The translations under genes and the position numbers were made by a program. The notes under the pieces were generated by a model that had not been told where the DNA came from, ran no database searches, and saw only the letters and a program-made list of their open reading frames with translations. Positions 21,830 through 31,613 of a DNA stretch of 64,000 bases are shown here, piece by piece (the stretch's first letter is position 1; every line of letters begins with the position of its first letter). Location of the stretch: positions 1 to 64,000 of the forward strand of contig JAGFNK010000228.1 in assembly GCA_025769875.1 (NCBI GenBank), in the 5' to 3' direction. Source of the stretch: Russula earlei. Taxonomy: Eukaryota > Basidiomycota > Agaricomycetes > Russulales > Russulaceae.

Positions 21830-22331
21830 TGTCACAGATACCGGCTCTTTGGACCGGACCGGCAACCGGACAAGCCTACCTGGACAGACCTCACGTTTCC
21901 CATGCGTTTCATGACTCAATTAGCCTCGCATGTACCACTACCTTCCAGCGTGTTCCGCTCTCAATCGCCTCACCATTGCCTCACTGTTACCTTGTGTCTA
22001 CTATTTGATATAGGACACTTTGTCTATATAAACCTGTCTCTAGCAGAGAACAAGCCTTAAGCTTGTTCTCTTGTGAAATATCACTGGATTCTAGCTTCGG
22101 ACTGTAGGCTTGCAGAAAATCAAGCAATTGACTTGAAAACTCTCTCATCTCTCCAAGTCTTTAAACGCGAAGACTTCTCTATCATATTTCCCTTCCGCGG
22201 TACACACTAGCCTTCGCTGTGTTGTCACCGAGATCCCCGAATCTCATGAGAACTCGTCGTCTCGTTCGACTCAGTGTGCACGTCTCGCGCGTGAAACGAT
22301 TTGTCAACGACACCGCCCCCAGTCAGTGACA
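21830..22331 (+). repeat. Element B 3' LTR
   Basis: Starts TGTCACAGATACC, ends GTCAGTGACA, 502 bp, preceded by TTAACAAGGGGGTGA. Followed by TSD TGAAG. Confidence 0.9.
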
Positions 22332-22336
22332 TGAAG

Positions 22337-22864
22337 CATCACATGTCACATGCCATCCACATGTAGTTCTGTGGCCAGTGATATGGCTCATTTTACAGCT
22401 TCTTGACAAGCATCAGAATAAGGATTGCATTGGCATGGAGACTGGTGCAACAGAGGGAGATCATGTCCCATCGACCATCTGGTACTTGGGTGGGCTGATC
22501 TGTCATGGCAAGTCCTGTTTGTTGAGGACCAGGATTGAAAGAGGGGATGGTGGCATGGCCACATGAACATGGGTATCCTTGGTCTTGGTGGGGGCCCTGG
22601 CAGCAATGAGATTGAGTTTTGATGGAAAAATAAAGTTCATTTGGATATTCCTGATAAATGCTGTCTAATGCTGTTGAAGGCCATTTTTTGACAGATTGGA
22701 TGGGTGTTGTCCAACTCAATCAGTGAGATGGACAGTGGACAGGATGAGCTTGAACAGCATGGGTATGGTAACTGTACTATGGATCTGTCCATCCCATGAG
22801 GGATGGTTATGGTGTGCAGCCCTAAGTATGAGAGAGAGCACACAAAAATGAAAAGGAATAACAC
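22337..22864. other. Element G sequence between B and hAT element L
   Basis: CpG-poor. No frame of known function. A minus-strand stretch looks like decayed exons with an intron-like TTTTCATTTTTGTG...CTTAG segment near 22800-22860, but I cannot name the gene. Its last eight bases plus the following (22865-22872) are the TSD of element L. Confidence 0.35.
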
Positions 22865-22872
22865 ATCTGGTC

Positions 22873-24101
22873 TAGTGATGTGCTGTTGAATCGCGCAGTG
22901 ATAAGGTAGATTAGATCGTGATAGATCTAATAAAAATGATATTCAGTTTCTGTGAGACGAAACTGTTGTGTCATATTTACCTAATAAAAATGATACTACA
23001 ACGCATAATCAGCTACTGATAAGATCGTGAGATAGTAAGTACTTCAGTTTCTGTGAGACAAAACTGAAGTATCTACTGTATGTACGACGCTCTTAAGTAT
23101 CTGAGAGCATCCCTAATTATTTTGTCTATAGTAACTATCAAATTGTTTTCACGATCGCTATGTGCTAGCTACCGATTGTCTTAGATCATACTATCAATTT
23201 TGTTATTGTACGCGTTTCAGCAACTGATCTGAAACGCTTATGTGGTCCGGGCCTGTGGGCCGCCCGGACAGTTTGGGCCGACGCGTCAACGCTTTGGCTA
23301 CTCTTTATCTCAACATGTGCAAGGCTCAGCTCCAAGCCATCGAGCCCCAGCTGCTGAGCCCTAGAAGCCTGAGCTGAGCTGGGCCTTCTAGCCAGCTTTG
23401 TAGGGTCCATGGCCTGGCTTGCGCTTGATGAAGCCTGAGCCAGGCCCTCAAGCTGCAGCTTTATAGTGTCAACATGATGCAACATGTTGACCTTGGTCAT
23501 GTGCTCAAAAACTTTTAATTCTGAGTTCCATGTTTTTTTTTTCCCTGTCCATCCATGAACTAGTGCTGTTTTTCTGCGATGAAAATACTGCCCAAACACA
23601 AGAATCATACTATTCCCACTGTCACTGAGGATGTCAACAAATACTGCTTCATCAGCACCTCACCCAAAATGGTTACTGACAGCATCAAGAAAGCTTCTTG
23701 ATGCCTCCAATCCAGTGGCACCCACACTCTCTGCCCATAAATGTGCTATTGAAGTGAAGCAAGCCAGTGATGAAGCTGCTAAACAACACCAATCATCCTT
23801 GTCTGTGGCATCAGACCTGCCAATTCCAACATCAACTCCATCATGATGAAGATGATGTATTCATGCAAGATGTGTAGGTGACTGCTAGGATATACAATGA
23901 GTCTCCCTCTACAAGTGCAAGTGCATGTCACATGACCCAAAGCCACAGCCTGAGCCTGAGCTGGGCCGGGCCTGGCCTGACCCTTCCACTAGGGCCCAGC
24001 CTGCTATCTTTCTGAGCCCAAGCTGCATCAAGCCAAGCCCAAGCCAGGGCTTTTGAGCCAAGCCAGGGCTTTTGAGCCAAGCCAGGCCCTGCACATCACT
24101 A
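22873..24101 (+). mobile_element. Short hAT element L with 8-bp TSD
   Basis: The left end TAGTGATGTGC (22873-22883) and right end GCACATCACTA (24091-24101) are perfect 11-bp inverted repeats, flanked by ATCTGGTC (22865-22872 and 24102-24109), the 8-bp TSD expected of hAT. Both halves contain GAGCC/GGGCT-rich clusters (about 23315-23460 and 23945-24090), including two copies of a GGGCTTTTGAGCCAAGCCA unit near 24046-24085. At 1229 bp it is too short for a full hAT transposase. Confidence 0.85.
23631..23846 (+). pseudogene. Possible remnant of hAT transposase N-terminus in L
   Basis: A 71-codon frame with a low-complexity Ser/Ala/Pro-rich sequence (SRKLLDASNPVAPTL, SDLPIPTSTPS). Disordered N-termini of this kind precede the BED finger in some fungal hAT transposases, as I recall them. 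Neither BED finger nor catalytic core follows. Weak. Confidence 0.25.
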
Positions 24102-24109
24102 ATCTGGTC

Positions 24110-24872
24110 ACTGTTCATTGGCCTGTGCCCAGGAGTGAGGGCCACCTTTGTTGGAGCTATGGAATAAGGGCTCAGTCTTGTGTGTAAAAGACTGTATTCA
24201 GGTTAGTATGCTAACTTATGGAATAAGGGCTATGTACAGTATTAGCTATAAAGAAATGTAAAAGGAAGGTGTAGTACTGACCTCAGTCTTGTGTGTAAAA
24301 GACTGAGGGAAAATGAACAATAACTAAATTCAAATTATTATTTAAATGTATGGTCCAGATTGTCCATTCGCGCAGCACTTAGCAGCTGCACGTCCAACAA
24401 CCTTCTCTCATTTCTTGGACTTGGACAGTGGTGTTGGTGGCTTCATTGTGGTAAGAGGAGGCATCAAGGACTATGCAGAAGATGGCACCAGGGCACAGAT
24501 GAGTTGAGAGGTGAATGTGTTCAATGTGTTGAAGCTGTGTGAAGTCTGTGCAAAGGAGAGCAGAGGGGAGTGAGAAAAAATGAAAAGTGAAAGAAAGGGG
24601 GAAGGGGAACACACCAAATGCATGAGACACTCATTGAAGATGCTGAGCATGGTTGTACTTGCCACTGTGACAGTAAGATCATGCAAGTAAAAGGAATCCT
24701 GAAATGCACATTGGCAAGACCTAGGGAAAGGGTTGCACTTCTGTTTTCTGTGATGTGCCCATCCCCTCAAATACCATTTCCTGTGTGCAGAAGCTCGCTT
24801 TCAGTTCAGGCATACTTTAACTTCAAGCAATGCATGTTTTCCTGCATGTGCACTTTTAGTTAAGTTGTTGCT
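24110..24872. other. Element G sequence, unassigned
   Basis: No gene named. CpG nearly absent. 24829-24870 and 25346-25396 share a direct repeat of about 40 bp (TTCAAGCAATGCATGTTTTCCTG followed by a CACTTTTAGTTA block) that brackets the phosphatase fragment. A direct repeat AGTCTTGTGTGTAAAAGACTG occurs near 24173 and 24284. Confidence 0.4.
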
Positions 24873-24879
24873 GCAAGAC

Positions 24880-25345
24880 ATGCCTATGCAACAATGCACA
24901 AGTACTTTGCCACCTTGCTCACATGCCTGGTCAATCCATTCACAGATTGGGGCCAGCTGCGGCTTGAGGGTATCAATGCCATTGTCACATACCCCCTTAA
25001 TATTGAGAACCTTGATGTGACCTTTGCGCTCCTCAATGTACAGGCTGCCATGTTGTTCTGATCCTTCATTCATCACAATGGAACTAGGGGTTTTTGCTGT
25101 GCTGGGTGTGGACACTGTTCTGGTAGAAGAATCAGGAGGAATGAGTGCAAATTCCCCAACTGAGATGACATGTGTCATACCAAGAGCATGGAGCATGTAC
25201 ACATTCACTGCATTCTGTGTGGCCAATCTGATTTAAAAAATTGTCACATGTGGGCAAAGTGGATACTCACAAGTTTCCAAGGCACAAAAATGGCAGTATG
25301 TGGCTTGGAAAACTGCCATTGAAGCATGGATCATCAAACCTGGTG
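24880..25345 (-). pseudogene. Dual-specificity phosphatase (Pps1-like) gene fragment carried by G
   Basis: Two exons on the minus strand: about 25345-25271 (PSHILPFLCLGNL) and 25227-24880, joined by a 43-nt GT-AG intron (25228-25270). The product has the DSP landmarks NVYMLHALGMTHVISVGE, VLNIKGVCDNGIDTLKPQL, ICEWIDQAC and the catalytic loop GGKVLVHCCIGMS. The loop should read HC-x5-R; here the Arg is Cys (TGC), as expected if a CGC codon lost its CpG. The coding match ends just after the loop. Retention of an intron means capture at DNA level rather than from mRNA. The fragment cannot be active. Confidence 0.65.
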
Positions 25346-25559
25346 ACCTTCAATTCAAGCAATGCATGTTTTCCTGTGCATGCACTTTTAGTTATGTTGT
25401 TTGTGTGCATTTTTTTTTCTTTCACTTACACACAGGTCCTCTCACATGTTGTTGTTGTCCTCATCATCACCACTGGAGTGACACAGGAGAAGGGAGTGGG
25501 AAGGCAGCTTGAAGGCCAACACAAGATAGGGTGAGCTCAAGGCAGTCTCGTGACCAGAT

Positions 25560-26118
25560 TTCCTGTGCCAATCTTTTGCAAAAGTCAGGAGGAACCACCA
25601 TGCTTCATCAAATAGGGGGTTTGTATGCTATACTCTGTGGCCCTGATGGTGGTGGGTATGGCAATCTGGCAATGGAACTCTCTCATGAGTTCCTCTTGCA
25701 AGAAGTAGATGACCACCTTCAAGGTGTTGATGGGCAAACTACCACTAAGCAAAACAATGATGTCGGCACTGGACTTCTTGAACACCTCCATGCCTGCATG
25801 GGTACTGGAAATTGGGGAATGCTCCCTGATGCCATAGAACATGTCTGCATAGTGATTCTGCTCACACAGGATGCCTTCCATGTGTTTGACAACATCTGTC
25901 TGTGTGGGCATGAGACAAAGGTTGGAACAGGACACAGGACACATATGATGCACCTTCGTGTAAAGGCTCTTTATGGTGACAATCAGTGCCTTTGACCCTC
26001 TGAGTGTGTCCAAGGGCTTGGGAAGGGCTGTCAAGATGCTTCTGGGGCCATAGTACAACCCTTTGAGGGTACAGGTCCATGCATAAGAGAGAGTGCATGA
26101 AAATGAAACAAAAAACAC
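25560..26118 (-). pseudogene. Iron-containing alcohol dehydrogenase gene fragment carried by G
   Basis: The minus-strand product has Fe-ADH features: LKGLYYGPRSILT, LRGSKALIVTIKSLYTK, then a 54-nt GT-AG intron (25900-25953), TDVVKHMEGIL, FYGIREHSPI, the nucleotide-binding stretch VFKKSSADIIVLLSGSLPI (normally GGGSPID, so damaged) and CQIAIPTTIRATEY (family IPTTL.AAE). The metal-binding C-terminal half is missing. Adjacent to the phosphatase fragment and on the same strand, supporting capture of several host segments by G. Confidence 0.6.
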
Positions 26119-26463
26119 ACCTGTGGAAACAACATGTCACAGGAAAACTCAAAAACTTGAATGACTTGGGTAATAGCCAGTGAAAACTTGATGAAACTGG
26201 CAGCTTGGGAGTCTTGAACTGGGACCATGGGGAAGGAAGAGTGGGCAGGAGAGGGGAAGGAGGGGAAGAGGAAGAAGAATGACAGCAAAAGAAAATGAAT
26301 GTGTATAGAAAAAATGAAGAGGCCATCATCAAAAAAGGTTTGAAGTCAACAAGTTGCACATGTTGGCTTTTTTTACTTTGTGCCTTGCCATCACATACAT
26401 CAACATCTCATTGAATAGTCACATAGACAAGTCCACCTGCTTTGCAAGCAGCATTGTTCATGC
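26119..26463. other. Element G sequence upstream of the Fe-ADH fragment
   Basis: No gene recognised; purine-rich stretch 26220-26330. 26464-26468 (AACCA) is the TSD of D2. Confidence 0.4.
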
Positions 26464-26511
26464 AACCATGTTACCAAGTGGTTTGGGGTCTGGAAGATGC
26501 CAGACACCTGA

Positions 26512-27395
26512 TGTCACAGTAACAAGCCATGTCAGTTCTCAAGCCTGAAGTTGAGTTGATAGTAGAGTGTGTTCAGATGAATGAGCTGGTTCCCGTTGTA
26601 AAGAGTAAGGATCCCTGCAGCAGTCGAAGTGTTTTATGCTAAACAGGTTATGGCCAATAGACCCTTCCTAGTACGATTCAGTCCATTGAGAAGCTAGGGT
26701 AAGTTTGTAATGGGATAGACTAGGGCTGATTTAACTAGCTATATGCATTCAAGTCCATTGTAGACCTTGAACACACAGAGAGAGGAAGGTATGTCTGGAA
26801 GGAGGAGAGCTCTTCTCAGTAGAGTGAAGAGAGACTCTTAGGGGAGGAAGGGAGAGGCAAAGAGTAGATGGTGGATGGTGTGTGTGTGTGAAGAGTTGAT
26901 GGAATGGAGAGGTGGATGTGGTTTGAGGATTAGGAGTGGAGTGGGTTGCAGGCGAACATGTTTGGAAAGAGTAGGTTGGATTCTACAAGAGACCAAGCTT
27001 AAGGCTTTGGTCACAAAGTACTGAGCTTATATATACAGGAGAAGTGCAGCAATAGCTGCGCTTTGACTGTGCTACTAGTATAGTAGGAGTCATAATAAGT
27101 AGGAGTCATAGAAATGAGGCCATGAATGAGTCAGAACTAAGTGACTGTGCTGCACAGTAAGTGTGCAGCATTGCACTGTCGAAACTGTGTACAGTAGTAA
27201 GTATAAAAGGAAGGAGAACCAAACAAAGGGAAAGTAACAGCAATCCAGTGTTACCTGGATGTGTATGGATCACATGATAATACAGAAGGGATCACAAGAC
27301 ATAAGAGATCACAAGACCAGTAAGTAAATGGATGTACAAAAGAAGCAGTTCATCGCAAAGGTAAGAAGTAAATGTAAAAGGAAAATGTTGTAACA
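26512..27395 (-). mobile_element. Solo LTR F2 (family F) inside D2
   Basis: 884 bp, TSD CCTGA (26507-26511 and 27396-27400). D2 sequence is continuous after removing F2 and one TSD. Similar to F1 throughout. Confidence 0.88.
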
Positions 27396-27604
27396 CCTGA
27401 ACTATGGACTGCATCATTTGCATCATGCATGTGTTGAAGAAGCAATGAATCACATTGCTTCTGTTCCAGATGTTCCTGTACTACTATGTACATTGGTTTC
27501 CTGATTGAGGAAAGAACTTGTGACACCAAAGTTGCTACTATGGAAGCACTTACTGTCGTTTTCACGTGACCTTGCACTTGCCATTTTTGGATGTCATTTC
27601 AAGT

Positions 27605-28220
27605 GTGAAATCAAAACTGCTATATCTCAACAGCTTCTCAACAGATTGCCTTGAAACTTTGACAGTAGAACCTTATATACTGTATCTAGGTGCAGCTAAA
27701 ATATGGGAGCATAATATTCAGTTCTTGAAATGTCGATTTTCGGGTGCTGACATGGGTGCAAAACTTTGAACTGCCATATCTCAACTGTTTCTCAATCAAT
27801 TGACTTGAAACTTCGACAATGGGATCTCATGTACTGTATCTAGGTGTGGCCCAAGAGTTGGGGTCTAATTCTTAGTTCTTGAAGTTTCAATTTTTGGGTA
27901 TGATCTGAGTGCGAAATTTCGAACTGCCACATCTCAACCATTTCTCAATAGATTGCCTTGAAACTTGGACAGTAGAACCTTATATACTGTGTCTAGGTGC
28001 AGCTAAAATATGGGAGCCTAGTGTTCAGTTCCTGAAGTTTTGATTTTTGGGTGCCAATCTGCATGTGAAATTTTGAACTGCCATATCTCAACTATTTCTC
28101 AATGGATTGGCTTGAAACTTGGACAGTATCATCTCATGTACTGTATCTAGATACAGCCAAATAATGGGTTTCACTTGTTGAATTTTCACGTTTTTGGGTG
28201 CTGACCAACCCCGAGCATGA
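27605..28220 (+). repeat. Four tandem units of about 154 bp (left arm of I)
   Basis: The landmark AACTGC.A.ATCTCAAC recurs at about 27615, 27769, 27922 and 28076, spacing 153-154. Units also share CTTGAAACTT and TATACTGTATCTAGGTG-like blocks. The inverted arm at 30724-31250 holds about 3.4 such units. Confidence 0.85.
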
Positions 28221-30723
28221 TAGGATATCCCTACACATGACTATTTACAGCTGTAGCGCGCAACCACAGCAAGGAAAATACAGCAAGACAGACAGAAAAC
28301 ATCACTGGCGGGACGATAGCAGGTCTCCGGACTGTAGCGTGCCAGGTTGGGCACGCGGAGTCTGTGGGGCTTGATCTGAGGGCAGGTAGGAGCGGAAGGG
28401 AGCAGGGGAGAGCAAGGTCGTGCCCTGGAATGCAACGCATGCGCGCGCGAGAGAGAGGGTGTGTGTGTGTTCTCGAGGGAATGGTTCACACAGGCAGACA
28501 AGATGTTTTAATGCAGAGGCAAAAGCTCCCTCCTATTTGAGACTGTAGCTACTAGCCTTAAATACTGTAGAAGAAAGGTGGGGTGAGAACTAGGTAATCA
28601 AAAACATGGATGAGAAGACAATGGCATAAGAATCCTACTGCTCCAACTGCGAGTCCGTGAGCGTGGGGCGGTGCGGCGAGGATGACAGGGCGAGGCGCTG
28701 TGGGCAGCGAGCCCTCGGATCGAGTGGTGATGATGTCTGCGCGTGCGTCATCCGAGTCCGTACGTATGCGCGTGGTGGGGGCGAGGATGATGCTTGAGAG
28801 ACAATGACAAAAGGGGCGAGAGTGGGATTGAAAGGGAGTCGACAACGGATGAGAGCGATATGACGAAAGGGTGGGGAGCATGAAGCAGACAAAGATACTA
28901 GTGGCGCAGGGGATGGATGTAGATGAGGGAGCGCGAGGTGTGGGTGAAGTTGGAGGTGATCGAGCTGAGGTGTCGTCGCTGTTCCTGGGCGTAGAGTGTG
29001 CAATGTGAGGGAATGACGTCGAGAGGAGCGCGCGAGAGGTAAGTGAAAAGAGGGAAAGGAATGACAATAGTTGGAGGGATGATAGGAGGGGAAGGGAGAC
29101 GAGAGACAAAGGGAAAGGAAGACATGTGGGCAAGGGATGCGAGGGAGGTGGGGGCAAGTGCAAGTCATGTGAGTTTCCCAGTCAGCGGGCTCAGACACCT
29201 TACAGGACTGCTTAGAGGAGGTTTTGCATACCATCAGGGAATTTGAGGACGCGGGGTGCCATGGCATCTGATGGACCCTTCATTTTTTGGATGGTTGAAG
29301 TCTTGACCTGGGGTCTGGAGAAGGCAACCTCGTGTGACTTTGCAGTTTGCTTGCTTCGCCACTCTCCTACAACGGTGGCATAAGAATGAAATAAGCTGAA
29401 AGGGTGTTTGCATTGACTTGCCTTGGCAGCCTGTTGAATGGCGACATCAGCCAACCCACGCAGTACCTCCCAGGGTGCCATGAGGCCAGAAGCTGGGAGC
29501 CCACTGCCATCGTTGTCCTTGTCTGACAAGTCTGCGCTCATTGTAGTTGATATTGGGAAGGGCCTCTTTAGAAGGGCACACTTGGGTTCATGGGGCAGGA
29601 CAAGGACTGACCTTGCTCAACTCAGCGCAGGTCAATGTGTCGCCCTGGAAGCAAACAGGGTTAAAGGAAAATCTGTCATGGGTAGACATCAGGGAGAATG
29701 TCACCAGTCCTCCTGCCATTGCAAGGGGCATGAAGGAATCGAGCGGGGGCGAGAGGGGGGGTTCTGTATCCAAGTTATCGGTGGACGCTTTGCCTCGAGG
29801 TTGAGGTTGGGAGGTGGCACGATGACGCGCTCTTGCGTCTGGCGCCGGGACCACCAGCGGCAACAAGCATGGAGCTGCAGAAACTGCTTGTGGGATCAAC
29901 AGGAGAATGATTTATAACTCGAGTCAGTGCAGTTCGCGGCTGTCAGGGAGGGACAGTGAGGACGCACGCGTATGATTTGGTGTATGTTTGCCACGTTCCT
30001 TGGCTTGACATCTCCGCGGAGGCTCAGGCGAGGTGACACGCTCATTTGGGTGCCTATGGGCAATATTGGAAGGCTCCACAACCTTGTGAGAGTGCGAGCG
30101 GAAGATGTGCAAGCGGAAGATGGTGGCGAGGGGGATGATCATAGTATGGAGGAAGGCCCATGACTGGGGATGAACAAGTTACCTGTGAGATTCATTAACT
30201 CAGTAGCGATTGCTAGTGCATGTTCTGTCAGAGGATCTAGAGTGGAACCTGTCCATGTTGCGAACGATATTGTTACTGCAAGTAACACATGGCATCTATT
30301 AGACCCTCCACATAGAGGCAAAGACAAGAGATGTAGTTGCCTACTTCAAGACAAACTGACCGACGAAGTTTGCTGGGCTGATCGGCAATACTCCCTTCTT
30401 TGTTTGGTGATACATTGATTGAGGTAAGATGTGGGTTTCATAATAAAAGACAGAGGAGTATCCTTGGATGGCCTTGAGGGAAAGTAGCTGCATGGTAATC
30501 CGTTGATGCTGTCGCCTGCAGAGGAAACATCATCCGCATGGCACTGTTGTTGACCAGCAAGTCAATTCATGCATTCGAAATCACAACAAAGAGCTGGTTA
30601 CCCATCCAGATAGAGAAGAGTGGCCCATATATCCTTGACCAGGCTCGTAGAGTGTGCTCAGGATAAGAGTGAAGGAAGTAGTAACGAAGGAGCAGGCTGG
30701 GAGGGATCATATGGATATGGCAG
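28221..30723. other. CpG-rich core of element I, likely captured host DNA
   Basis: Composition matches host DNA (many CG dinucleotides, for example TGCGCGCGCGAGAG near 28440). Minus strand 29541-29212 looks like coding exons: MSADLSDKDNDGSG, APWEVLRGLADVAIQ, a possible GC-AG intron, then AMAPRVLKFPDG. This recalls the linker of fungal Zn2Cys6 transcription factors, but no zinc cluster was seen. Another coding-like minus-strand segment lies at 29899-29588. I cannot assign a function. Confidence 0.45.
29212..29541 (-). pseudogene. Coding-like fragment in element I, perhaps transcription-factor derived
   Basis: ATG at 29541 (minus). The exon-like segment APWEVLRGLADVAIQQAAK is followed by GCAAGT and ends at a TTGTAG acceptor before EWRSKQTAKSHEVAF, then APRVLKFPD before GTATGC. 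This pattern suggests exons of a host gene. The Zn2Cys6-factor guess rests on memory of similar linkers and is weak. No neighbouring catalytic or DNA-binding motif supports it. Confidence 0.3.
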
Positions 30724-31613
30724 GTCCGAAATTTTGCATGCAGATCGGCACCCAAAAATTGAAATTTCAGGAACTGAACATTAGGCTCCCATATTTTAGC
30801 TGCACCTAGACACAGTATATAAGGTTCTACTGTCCAAGTTTCAAGGCAATCTATTGAGAAATGGTTGAGATATGGCAGTTTGAAATTTCGCACTCAGATC
30901 ACACCCAAAAATTCGAAACTTCAAGAACTAAGAATTAGACCCCAACTCTTGGGCTGCACCTAGATAAAGTACATGAGATCCCATTGTCAAAGTTTCAAGT
31001 CAATTGATTGAGAAACAGTTGAGATATGGCAGTTCAAAGTTTTGCACCCTTGTCAGCACCCGAAAATCGACATTTCAAGAACTGAATATTATGCTCCCAT
31101 ATTTTAGCTGCACCTAGATACAGTATATAAGGTTCTACTGTCAAAGTTTCAAGGCAATCTGTTGAGAAGCTGTTGAGATATAGCAGTTTTGATTTCACAC
31201 TTGAAATGACATCCAAAAATGGCAAGTGCAAGGTCACGTGAAAATGACAGTAATGCTTCCAGCACTGAGATCATTTACAGTGGAAGCAACTATTGCTTCC
31301 ATGAGCCATACTTGCTACTATAGCACCTATCAGTACTTACAGTAGCAAGAACCTTATCCCTGAGGGCTATATAAAGCCCCCAGTTCATAGCAGTTGAGCC
31401 TTAAGCTTGACTTAGTTTGCCAATCCAAAACAGTTGACTCCTACCCTGACTGCAGAGCCCCTCTCATCTTATTGACATACTCTAGAAGGACATAACACTC
31501 CTTCCCCTCCATGAGTATTGCTTGCTTGACTCAAGCATATCTGCATTGGTAGGACACATTTACAGATACCACCATTGATCTTATTTATGGCCCTTTGGAG
31601 CCTTAACAAACCA

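Larger units (their letters stand above)
8438..22331 (+). mobile_element. Chromovirus B (Ty3/Gypsy), full length but defective; hosts element A
   Basis: The TSD TGAAG (8433-8437 and 22332-22336) brackets two LTRs (8438-8935 and 21830-22331). Element A with its 5-bp TSD accounts for 7402 bp, so B alone is about 6.5 kb. Order: LTR, 74-nt leader with self-priming PBS, gag, pol, chromodomain, zinc-knuckle ORF3, purine tract, LTR. B is older than A: its LTRs differ at many positions, mostly C/T or G/A at CpG. It has stops in gag (17048) and pol (18886), a deletion of about 917 bp in RNase H-integrase, and an ORF3 frameshift. Confidence 0.92.
27553..31250. mobile_element. Element I: 3.7-kb element with about 525-bp inverted repeats and a CpG-rich core
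   Basis: Inserted in D2 after GCACTTA with TSD TA (27551-27552 and 31251-31252). Ends are CTGTCGTTTTCACGTGACC and its near-perfect inverse. The left arm (27553 to about 28075) and right arm (about 30724-31250) match with few differences. Each arm consists of tandem units of about 154 bp; the left arm extends to a fourth unit. Between the arms lie about 2.5 kb that are GC- and CpG-rich, unlike all neighbouring repeats. No transposase was recognised. A TA target fits Tc1/mariner-type integration, but the superfamily is uncertain. Confidence 0.8.
26469..31608 (+). mobile_element. Solo LTR D2 (family of element D), interrupted by F2 and I
   Basis: Pieces: 26469-26511, 27401-27552 and 31253-31608. 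TSD AACCA (26464-26468 and 31609-31613). It matches the reverse complement of the element D LTRs, starting TGTTACCAAGTGG and ending AGCCTTAACA. TATA box GGGCTATATAAAG near 31367 and R-start TAAGCTTGACTTA near 31400. Without insertions it is about 551 bp against 622 for D, so it has small deletions. Confidence 0.88.

Noticed and set aside
8438..22331. A and B as tandem elements sharing an LTR
   Set aside because: Each has two LTRs and its own TSD, and A interrupts a gag codon of B that resumes after A.
22393..22719. Minus-strand frame of 108 codons at 22.4-22.7 kb as a gene
   Set aside because: No recognisable domain, CpG-depleted, without clear start or splice context; treated as decayed element G sequence.
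27605..28220. The 154-bp repeats as a CRISPR or satellite array
   Set aside because: Units are contiguous without spacers and are mirrored in inverted orientation at the other end of element I, so they are part of a terminal repeat.
28558..29267. Long Ser/Pro/His-rich minus-strand frames of about 200 codons in element I
   Set aside because: Two overlapping frames over the same pyrimidine-rich stretch with low-complexity products and no recognisable motif. More likely a promoter or intergenic region of the captured DNA.
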